Origin: Haloferacaceae archaeon
Lineage (GTDB): Archaea; Halobacteriota; Halobacteria; Halobacteriales; Haloferacaceae
Assembly (NCBI GenBank): GCA_003554115.1
Contig: PWFE01000038.1
Location: 1-11,801, forward strand
DNA: 11,801 nt
Reading direction: 5' to 3'
In this document: positions 6,204 through 11,801 of the stretch, one piece after another
How the letters are laid out: each line of letters starts with the position of its first letter
How positions within the stretch are numbered: the first letter of the stretch is position 1
Notes under the pieces: generated by a model
What the model saw: only the letters and a program-made list of their open reading frames with translations
Told to the model about the DNA's origin: nothing
Databases searched by the model: none
Translations under genes and position numbers: made by a program

Positions 6204-7772
6204 GCACCGCATGCCGGTGAAGACCATCGCCATATCGTGTTCGTCGGCTGCTTGGATCACGTCCTCGTCGTTGACCGAGCCACCCGGCTGGATGACGGCC
6301 TCAATGCCGGCCTCCGCTGCGGCCTCGATCCCATCTGGGAACGGGAAGAACGCATCCGAGCCCATTACCGCCCCCTCGGCTGTCTTGCCCTCGGCGTCGC
6401 GGTCGGATTTCTTGTCCGCCAACTCGACAGCGTCGACGCGCGAGACTTGGCCCACACCGAGCCCAACCGTCTCGGTGCCCTCGGCAAACACGATCCCGTT
6501 GGATTTGACGTGTTTCAGCGTTTTCCAGGTGAACAGCATCGTCTCCAATTCCTCGTCGGTGGGCTTGCGTTCGGTGACGACCTCTAGGTCCTCGACAACG
6601 GGCGAGGCGAGATCACGCTCTTGGACGAGTCGACCACCGACAATGGGTTTTTCTGTTAGCCGTTGGCTAACCTCGCCGAGTTCGCCCACATCGAGTACGC
6701 GGAGGTTCTTCTTTTCGGTCAGTACGTCAAGTGCGGCCTCAGTGTAGCCCGGGGCGACGACGACCTCCTTGAACGAGTCGACGATCTGTTCGGCCGTTTC
6801 GGCATCACACTCGCGGTTGAGCGCGACAACACCGCCAAAGGCGCTTTTGGGGTCGGTTCGGAGTGCTTTGTCGTAAGCCTCGGCCAACGAGTCGGCGGTT
6901 GCACAGCCCGCGGGGTTAGTGTGTTTGATCACCGCGGCGGCGGGTTCGTCAAACTCCTTGATCAGGTTGAGCGCGCCGTCGGCGTCGTTGTAGTTGTTGT
7001 ACGACAGTGCTTTGGCGCCTTGGTTGAGCTGCGGGGCCGAAACGACGCTTGCTTCCTCGCAGGCGGCATCAGCGTAGACCGCAGCATCTTGATGTGGGTT
7101 CTCGCCGTATCTGAGTGTGTTGTCGAGATCATCGGAGACGAGTCGACGCTGGGGGAACTCTCCACCTGTATCGCCGTCGATTATGGCGGTTTCGGATTCG
7201 TGGTCGACTGTCACGCGATTCTCGGCGAACCACCGGACAGCCCGTGGGTAGGCTGTAAATTCGGCTTCGTACAGCACCCGGTTTTTGAGATCGTCAGCGT
7301 CGTCGTTCTCGTAGACGGGGACGGCCTCTTGGGTGACAATCGGGCCGGCGTCGACTTCCTCGGTGACGACGTGGACCGTACAGCCGGTCATTCGCACGCC
7401 CGACTCCAGAACCTGCTCGTGGGCGTCCATACCGGGGAACGCAGGAAGAAGCGAGGGGTGGATGTTGAGCGTCGTTGGGGCATTGTCGATGAACTCCTCG
7501 GTCAGCACGCGCATGTAGCCGTCGAGACAGACGATATCGAAATCGTAGCCCTCCAGCGTTTCGAGAATTCGCTGTTCGTGAGCTTTGCGGGATTCGCCTG
7601 CTTGGCGGGTGACAACTTCTGTAGGGATGGCCCGTTCGGAGGCTCCCTCGATGACTGGCGCGCCGTCTTCGTTCGTCAGGACGATAGAGATCTCCGCGCC
7701 GCCTGGCGTTCGGTCGGCGATATGCAGTAGATTTCGACCGCGATTGCTCGCTAAACCGGCGATTTTAACCAT
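6189..7772 (-). CDS. purNH: Fused GAR transformylase and AICAR transformylase (PurN-PurH C-terminal domain)
   Basis: This 527-aa purine enzyme carries two formyltransferases. The N-terminal domain (about 1-190) is PurN, which formylates glycinamide ribonucleotide: ASNRGRNLLHI, then NIHPSLLPAFPG with Asn103 and His105, and VDAGPI with Asp141, the Asn-His-Asp catalytic set. The second domain (about 215-527) is AICAR transformylase: LRYGENPHQ, SYNNYNDADGAL, KHTNPAGC (Lys283-His284), KSAFGGVVALN, VKSNGIVFA, MGSDAFFPFPDGIE and the C-terminal TGMRCFRHD. The IMP cyclohydrolase domain that begins bacterial PurH is absent. Known haloarchaeal genomes carry this same fusion and are expected to close the ring with a separate PurO. 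The gene is divergent from purB, which makes the AICAR used here. No Shine-Dalgarno site is seen at the ATG at 7772. Confidence 0.95.
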   Translation of the reverse strand: MVKIAGLASNRGRNLLHIADRTPGGAEISIVLTNEDGAPVIEGASERAIPTEVVTRQAGESRKAHEQRILETLEGYDFDIVCLDGYMRVLTEEFIDNAPTTLNIHPSLLPAFPGMDAHEQVLESGVRMTGCTVHVVTEEVDAGPIVTQEAVPVYENDDADDLKNRVLYEAEFTAYPRAVRWFAENRVTVDHESETAIIDGDTGGEFPQRRLVSDDLDNTLRYGENPHQDAAVYADAACEEASVVSAPQLNQGAKALSYNNYNDADGALNLIKEFDEPAAAVIKHTNPAGCATADSLAEAYDKALRTDPKSAFGGVVALNRECDAETAEQIVDSFKEVVVAPGYTEAALDVLTEKKNLRVLDVGELGEVSQRLTEKPIVGGRLVQERDLASPVVEDLEVVTERKPTDEELETMLFTWKTLKHVKSNGIVFAEGTETVGLGVGQVSRVDAVELADKKSDRDAEGKTAEGAVMGSDAFFPFPDGIEAAAEAGIEAVIQPGGSVNDEDVIQAADEHDMAMVFTGMRCFRHD

Positions 7773-7938
7773 ACTTTTGGCTTCCGCGGCGTCGGAAAAA
7801 CAGTTGCGGTCGACCTCGGGGAGTATACACGTTTACGGATATATACGCCGCTACAGCCGACCGTAGAGCGGAGACGTATGCATATGAGTGGTGGTCAGTT
7901 TCGACATTCTTTTGCAAGTACCCCCACCAGCATCGGGT
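7773..7938. promoter_or_regulatory. Divergent purNH/purB promoter region
   Basis: This 166-bp gap must hold both promoters. Candidate boxes are the palindrome GTATAC (7823-7828), TATATAC (7840-7846) and TATGCATATG (7877-7886). TATATAC could serve purB with a leader of about 70 bases, or purNH with about 43. GTATAC would start purNH roughly 26 bases before its ATG. CTTTTGCAAG (7910-7919) is 25 bp before the purB ATG and could be a degenerate leaderless box. The sequence does not decide between them, and no operator was recognised. Confidence 0.45.
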
Positions 7939-9354
7939 ATGACTGAGCTTTCTCGATCCGATCCGCTGTCGGCAGTCTCGCCGCTTGATGGCCGGTATGC
8001 CCGTCGGACGGCCCCACTGTCGCCGTACGCCAGCGAATCCGGCCTCATGCGTGCTCGCCTACAGGTCGAAGCCGACTACTTGCTTGCGCTGGCCGACCTG
8101 TCGGCCGTCCCGCTTGACCTCTCTGGGCCCGAACGCGAGGCGATCCAAGAGAGCTACGAGGCGTTCGACGCCGACGACGCTCGCCTGATCAAAGAACTGG
8201 AAGTCGACGGTGCTCACGGTTACACCGCGACAAATCACGATGTGAAGGCAGTCGAATACTTCCTCCGGATCAGACTCGACGAATCTGAGACAATCAAGGA
8301 CGCCGAGCGGCTCTACCCGTGGATCCATTTCGGGCTCACAAGCGAGGATGTCAACAATCTCGCACACCGACTGTTGGTCAAACCCGCCGTCGAGACCGTC
8401 CTCGTTCCCGCACTTCAGGACCTCCGCGACGAGCTGATTGAACTCGCCCACGAGTACCGCGATCTCTCGATGCTCGCGCGAACACACGGCCAGCCCGCCA
8501 CGCCCACCACGTTCGGCAAGGAGATGGCCGTCTACGCTGCGCGGCTCGGTAAAACGATTGGCCGCTTGCAGGCCGCCAGCGACGACCTCTCTGGAAAACT
8601 CGCCGGAGCCTCCGGCACCTATGCCGCCCATCACGCTGCCTACCCTGACGTCGACTGGCAAGCCTTTTCACGCTCGTTTGTCACCGACCTCGGCCTTGAT
8701 CACACTGCACTCGCCACACAGGTTAACCCGTGTGACGATCTGTCGGCCGTTTTCGACAGCCTACGGGCCATTAATAACATCCTAATTGATATGGATCGCG
8801 ACATGTGGCTCTACATCTCGGATCGCTACCTCGGCCAACGGACCGTCGAGGGTGAAACGGGCTCGTCGACGATGCCCCACAAAGTCAACCCAATCGATTT
8901 CGAAAACAGCGAGGGCAACCTCTCGAAAGCAAACTCCGATCTCACTTTCCTTGGCGACTACATTACGACCTCGCGGCTCCAACGGGACCTCTCGGATTCG
9001 ACAGTCAAGCGAAACATCGGCGCAGCGTTCGGCCACTGCCTGATTGGCTACAACAAAGCACAGGTCGGCCTTGAGAAGATCGTTCCCAACGAACAGGTGA
9101 TGACCGAGGAGTTGGAGTCGACGCCCGAAATTATCGGCGAAGCCGTCCAAACAATCCTCCGGCGGGAGGGAGACACCGACGCCTACGAGCGCGTCAAAGA
9201 GCTCACTCGCGGCAAACAGGTTACGATTGAGGATTTCTACGAGCTTTTCGAGTCGCTCGCGGTCGACGACTCTGTCCGCGATGAGTTGCTCGCATTGAGG
9301 CCAACCGGTTACACCGGGGTCGCCGAAACGCTGGTCGAATCGCTCACCGAGTAG
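7939..9354 (+). CDS. purB: Adenylosuccinate lyase
   Basis: This 471-aa member of the fumarase/aspartase superfamily catalyses two fumarate-releasing steps: SAICAR to AICAR, and adenylosuccinate to AMP. The start region reads LSAVSPLDGRYARRT, a standard opening. Conserved blocks follow: NHDVKAVEYFLR (99-110), HFGLTSEDVNN (130-140), RTHGQPATPTTFGKE (181-195, with catalytic-type His183) and the superfamily signature GSSTMPHKVNPIDFENSEGN (308-327) with the catalytic serine loop. Length is normal. The frame extends upstream to a GTG at 7888, but the ATG at 7939 fits family N-termini and avoids 17 unlikely residues. It is divergent from purNH, the next enzyme in the pathway, and converges on the Usp gene with only 15 bp between stop codons. 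Confidence 0.97.
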   Translation: MTELSRSDPLSAVSPLDGRYARRTAPLSPYASESGLMRARLQVEADYLLALADLSAVPLDLSGPEREAIQESYEAFDADDARLIKELEVDGAHGYTATNHDVKAVEYFLRIRLDESETIKDAERLYPWIHFGLTSEDVNNLAHRLLVKPAVETVLVPALQDLRDELIELAHEYRDLSMLARTHGQPATPTTFGKEMAVYAARLGKTIGRLQAASDDLSGKLAGASGTYAAHHAAYPDVDWQAFSRSFVTDLGLDHTALATQVNPCDDLSAVFDSLRAINNILIDMDRDMWLYISDRYLGQRTVEGETGSSTMPHKVNPIDFENSEGNLSKANSDLTFLGDYITTSRLQRDLSDSTVKRNIGAAFGHCLIGYNKAQVGLEKIVPNEQVMTEELESTPEIIGEAVQTILRREGDTDAYERVKELTRGKQVTIEDFYELFESLAVDDSVRDELLALRPTGYTGVAETLVESLTE

Positions 9355-9369
9355 CTCGAACGACGCTCG

Positions 9370-10170
9370 CTACACGGACTGGTGGGTGTGTGCGACGATC
9401 ACTGGTGAGTCTGCTTCTCGCTGGACCTGCTTTGAGGTCGAACCGAACACAAAGCGTTCGAGTGGGCTGTCGGTCGGTGCGCCCATCACCGTCAGATCGT
9501 AGTAGTTTGACTGCTCGGTGATCGCTTCGGCTGCCCCGGGAGTCTCGTAGAGCCAAGTGTCGATTCGGTCGCTCTCACCGCCGTCGACGGTCGCTGCCAC
9601 CTCGGCGAGTAGCTCGCGTCCTGCGTCTCTTGCCTCGTCGGTGTCGGCTTCGATCACGTGAAACAGGTCGACGGCGGCGTCGTTTGCTTGTGCCACCGCG
9701 ACGGCAGTCTCGACAGCCAGCTGGCTGTGGTCGCCACCCGCAACCGGCACTAAAATAGAGGCGATGCGGTCGGTCTCGCCACGGCCGTCGACGGTCAGCA
9801 CGTCGGTTTTTCGCGAGAGTCGTTCGGCGCGATCCGAAAACAGCTCGTCGATCAGATGCTGTTCGGTATGGCGTTTGACAACTACTGCCGAGGGATCATG
9901 CTGGTTGACGACTGGCTCAAGCGGTGTTTCGCTGCCGATCACATCTGGTGTCGAACAGTACCCCTTGCGGTGGCTCTCGGGTAGCACGTTACCGAGTGAC
10001 TCTTCGTCAGCATCGCTCACTAACAGGTTGATGTCTCGACTCGCTGCAAGCGCATGCGCAACCGATGCAGCGCGCGTCTGGGCCGTCTCGTCGCTGATTG
10101 GCCCAAGCACACAGGGTCCACTCAGACGGTGTACATCAGCAACCTGCTGGGCATCAGAGACCCCGATCAT
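9370..10170 (-). CDS. Double universal-stress (Usp) domain protein
   Basis: This 266-aa soluble protein has two Usp-like halves. The C-terminal domain (about 136-262) is recognisable: SILVPVAGGDHSQLAVETA, ALA-type helix, DLFHVIEADTDEA, DLTVMGAPTDSP and RFVFGSTSKQVQREADSPV, which carries the FGST phosphate-binding segment. The G-x2-G part of the nucleotide loop is altered to GAPTDS. The N-terminal half (about 15-128) follows the same fold order (VLGPISDETAQTRAASVA, NLLVSDADEES, SAVVVKRHTE), but its matching loop is FSDRAERLSRKTDVLTV, without FGST, so it probably does not bind nucleotide. Such proteins act in stress responses or as regulatory partners of transporters; no transporter lies beside it here. 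The ATG at 10170 sits about 30 bp from a TATA box. Confidence 0.85.
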   Translation of the reverse strand: MIGVSDAQQVADVHRLSGPCVLGPISDETAQTRAASVAHALAASRDINLLVSDADEESLGNVLPESHRKGYCSTPDVIGSETPLEPVVNQHDPSAVVVKRHTEQHLIDELFSDRAERLSRKTDVLTVDGRGETDRIASILVPVAGGDHSQLAVETAVAVAQANDAAVDLFHVIEADTDEARDAGRELLAEVAATVDGGESDRIDTWLYETPGAAEAITEQSNYYDLTVMGAPTDSPLERFVFGSTSKQVQREADSPVIVAHTHQSV

Positions 10171-10197
10171 TATACAATCAATTCTCGGGGTAACTGC

Positions 10198-10204
10198 GTA
10201 TAAA
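10198..10204 (-). promoter_or_regulatory. TATA box for the Usp gene
   Basis: The - strand reads TTTATAC here, centred about 31 bp before the ATG at 10170, so transcription would begin within a few bases of the start codon. The 69-bp gap to aroB' shows nothing else clear. Confidence 0.5.
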
Positions 10205-10239
10205 TTGCAGTGATTGTTAGCTGAGTGGTAACTGAAACG

Positions 10240-11403
10240 TTATTTTTCGATAATACTTTCCTCGACTGCTTCACCGAAATGGCGGGCGACATCCTCGTAG
10301 TAGACCAGCATCTCGTCGCCGGCTTCGAGATCAGTGACTGCCTTTCGGCCCTCGCTCGTGGCGACTTTGATTGTCTCGGCGTTCTGTAGCAGGGTCTCAA
10401 TCCGGTCGCCATCCACGTCGAGTTCGACCCGGAACATCGGTCGTTTTTCGATTTTGACGCGCCCCACAATCGCTTCGCGTGTATTGCCCGCCGTGTCGAC
10501 GACTTGGACCTCATCGCCGCTTTTGAGCTCGGCGAGATATTTGGTGCCGCCGTCGGGCGTCCGAACGTAAGCGTGGACTGCCCCTGCGTTGACCCGGAAC
10601 GGTCGGGAGGCAACGTAGGGGGATTTGGCAGTCTCGGCATGCACGAAAAACAGCCCGCGGGACATCGAGCCGATCAGCATCCCCTCGTCGTGATCCATCA
10701 AGTTCCCGGTGTCGATACAGACTCGGTCAGCCATCCCAGTGCGTTCGACCGCCAGCACCTCGCCGTACTGCAGATCAAGCGTCTCACGTTCGGCTGCATC
10801 TCGGACCTCGACGGTCTCTCGGATCTCGTCGGGATTATCTGAGTCCAACAGCACGCCATCTGCGCCGAGTTCCAGCGTCTCGAAGGCGGTCTGTGCCTCT
10901 TCGGCACTCGTCACGCCAGCCAAGAGGTCGGTCTCTTCGCCGATGCGGGCAATCAGGTTCTCTAGGGGAATGATTGTCCAGTCTTCGCCGACGACAATGG
11001 TGTAGTCGGCATCGTAGGCAGCCGCCTCAGCGAACGCCTCGTAGTCTTGGTCGAAAATCCGGATGTACGCACCTTGGGCGCGATTATCGCTGTGTCGAAG
11101 CGTCGTCAGATCCGCAGAGCCCGAAAAATCAGAAGGGAGCTCAACCGTCCCATCTCCTTCGCCGTCTTTGCCGACAAAGTAGGCGTCGGCTACCGCCTCA
11201 TCAGTTTCGTCTGCGTCGACCATATCCGCATCCGACCGGAACGCCGCGACCTTGATATCGCCCAGCTCTCGGATGCGGCCGATGTCTGCTTCGTCGACGA
11301 GTACCCAGTCGACGCCAGCTTCGATAGCGGTCGTAATTCGTTTCTTGCGTGTCTCCCATTCGCCGACTGAGTCGTCGGCTTTCAGCCAAACCGTTCGCGT
11401 CAT
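10240..11403 (-). CDS. aroB': 3-Dehydroquinate synthase II (archaeal type)
   Basis: This 387-aa enzyme is the archaeal dehydroquinate synthase, unrelated to bacterial AroB. It is known to convert 2-amino-3,7-dideoxy-D-threo-hept-6-ulosonate to 3-dehydroquinate by NAD-dependent oxidative deamination, feeding the shikimate pathway. The N-terminus MTRTVWLKADDSVGEWETRK is the typical haloarchaeal opening. Other family stretches are VERTGMADRVCIDTGNLM (219-236), EGMLIGSMSRGLFFVHAET (240-258), RPFRVNAGAVHAYV (267-280) and a C-terminal beta-rich part with GRVKIEKRPMFRVEL (314-328). The upstream gene on the same strand makes its substrate; the gap is 48 bp with no clear promoter, so the two are probably one operon. 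AGGT just before the ATG is too close to act as a normal Shine-Dalgarno site. Length is normal and no key part seems missing. Confidence 0.95.
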   Translation of the reverse strand: MTRTVWLKADDSVGEWETRKKRITTAIEAGVDWVLVDEADIGRIRELGDIKVAAFRSDADMVDADETDEAVADAYFVGKDGEGDGTVELPSDFSGSADLTTLRHSDNRAQGAYIRIFDQDYEAFAEAAAYDADYTIVVGEDWTIIPLENLIARIGEETDLLAGVTSAEEAQTAFETLELGADGVLLDSDNPDEIRETVEVRDAAERETLDLQYGEVLAVERTGMADRVCIDTGNLMDHDEGMLIGSMSRGLFFVHAETAKSPYVASRPFRVNAGAVHAYVRTPDGGTKYLAELKSGDEVQVVDTAGNTREAIVGRVKIEKRPMFRVELDVDGDRIETLLQNAETIKVATSEGRKAVTDLEAGDEMLVYYEDVARHFGEAVEESIIEK

Positions 11404-11451
11404 TACCTGTTAGTCAAAGGCCGTGGGTTTGAACGTGACGGAAGCTGCCAC

Positions 11452-11801
11452 TTACGCTTCGACTGTCAGTCCGGCAGCGGCCAGCGCGTCTTCGGCGTCT
11501 AGGTCGTCGTGGATGACCGCTGAGACGGCGCGCGTAATCGCTTCGGGCGTTTCGTGTTGGAAAATAGATCGACCCATCGAAACACCTGCCGCACCGGCGT
11601 CCATCGCCCCGCGGACCATCTCGACGGTCTCGAAGTCCGTCCCCTTACTGCCGCCCGCAATGACGATTGGGAGGTTCGTCGACTCACAGACATGCTGGAA
11701 GCTCTCGGTATCCCCGCTGTAGGCAGTCTTTACCACGTCTGCACCCAGCTCTTCGGCGAGCCGGACCGCGTGGCCCAGATACTCGGGCTCGTCGCCCTGA
11801 A
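11452..11801 (-). CDS. aroA': 2-amino-3,7-dideoxy-D-threo-hept-6-ulosonate (ADH) synthase, C-terminal part (cut by window end)
   Basis: Only the last 115 codons are present. The frame stays open to base 11801, so the GTG at 11736 is internal. This is a class I aldolase-like TIM barrel that joins a ketosugar phosphate to L-aspartate semialdehyde to give ADH, the first step of the archaeal shikimate route. Visible motifs are AEELGADVVKTAYSGD, whose lysine is the likely Schiff-base residue, LPIVIAGGSKGTDFETVEM and AGAAGVSMGRSIFQHETPEA, the phosphate-binding end of the barrel. The related archaeal fructose-bisphosphate aldolase looks similar, but the aroB' gene directly downstream favours ADH synthase. 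The TAA stop is 48 bp before the aroB' ATG. Confidence 0.88.
   Translation of the reverse strand, partial: QGDEPEYLGHAVRLAEELGADVVKTAYSGDTESFQHVCESTNLPIVIAGGSKGTDFETVEMVRGAMDAGAAGVSMGRSIFQHETPEAITRAVSAVIHDDLDAEDALAAAGLTVEA

Noticed and set aside
6663..7730. 355-codon + strand open frame antisense to purNH
   Set aside because: It is opposite a gene with clear PurN and AICAR transformylase motifs. The product is unfamiliar and there is no promoter or start support.
7888..7938. Upstream extension of purB to the GTG at 7888
   Set aside because: The 17 added residues are unlike family N-termini, and the ATG at 7939 matches the usual start just before the SPLDGRY block.
8059..8661. 200-codon - strand frame antisense to purB
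   Set aside because: It mirrors a well-supported adenylosuccinate lyase; no motif or start signal.
9352..9372. TAGC...GCTA ends around the purB/Usp stop codons
   Set aside because: Only four bases pair, and both come from the stop codons themselves. It is not a supported terminator.

Overview
The window is a stretch of haloarchaeal chromosome (class Halobacteria). The proteins are acidic and lysine-poor, codons prefer G/C at the third position, and several genes have a TATA-like box about 25-30 bp before the start codon with little or no leader. The gene set also fits: an archaeal aroA'/aroB' shikimate entry, a PurN-AICAR transformylase fusion, and a bacterio-opsin-activator type response regulator. 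The genus cannot be named from the sequence.

Layout, left to right. (1) 1-1249, + strand: the end of sucC and all of sucD (succinyl-CoA synthetase, TCA cycle), coupled by an ATGA overlap and a full Shine-Dalgarno site. A perfect hairpin follows sucD. (2) 1389-5346: a seven-TM, two-PAS histidine kinase (+) facing a REC-GAF-Bat-HTH_10 response regulator (-). They are convergent, with a G-run-rich intergenic region between them, and could be a cognate sensor/regulator pair. The kinase gene is AT-rich in its sensor half and ordinary in its kinase half. The regulator has a strong upstream TATA box, an abutting inverted repeat and a possible 30-codon leaderless leader ORF. (3) 5582-5932, + strand: a small four-TM protein of unknown function. 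(4) 6028-9354: purine biosynthesis. purNH (-) and purB (+) are divergent, and a possible 51-aa ORF lies just behind purNH beside a 69-bp-spaced imperfect direct repeat. (5) 9370-10170, - strand: a double-Usp stress protein whose first Usp domain looks degenerate. (6) 10240-11801, - strand: aroB' (3-dehydroquinate synthase II) preceded by the 3' part of aroA' (ADH synthase), the archaeal route into aromatic amino acids.

The metabolic genes fit together simply. PurB releases AICAR and PurNH formylates it, while the N-terminal half of PurNH also formylates GAR earlier in the same pathway. ADH synthase makes the substrate of AroB'. The most plastic part is the signalling block (about 1.25-5.93 kb) between housekeeping genes. 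I saw no tRNA, rRNA, CRISPR array, insertion sequence or attachment site, and no gene-free stretch longer than about 260 bp. I did not find a clear new defence or mobile system. The points most worth a second look are the mosaic kinase gene, the regulator's upstream region, and the duplicated sequence and small ORF behind purNH.
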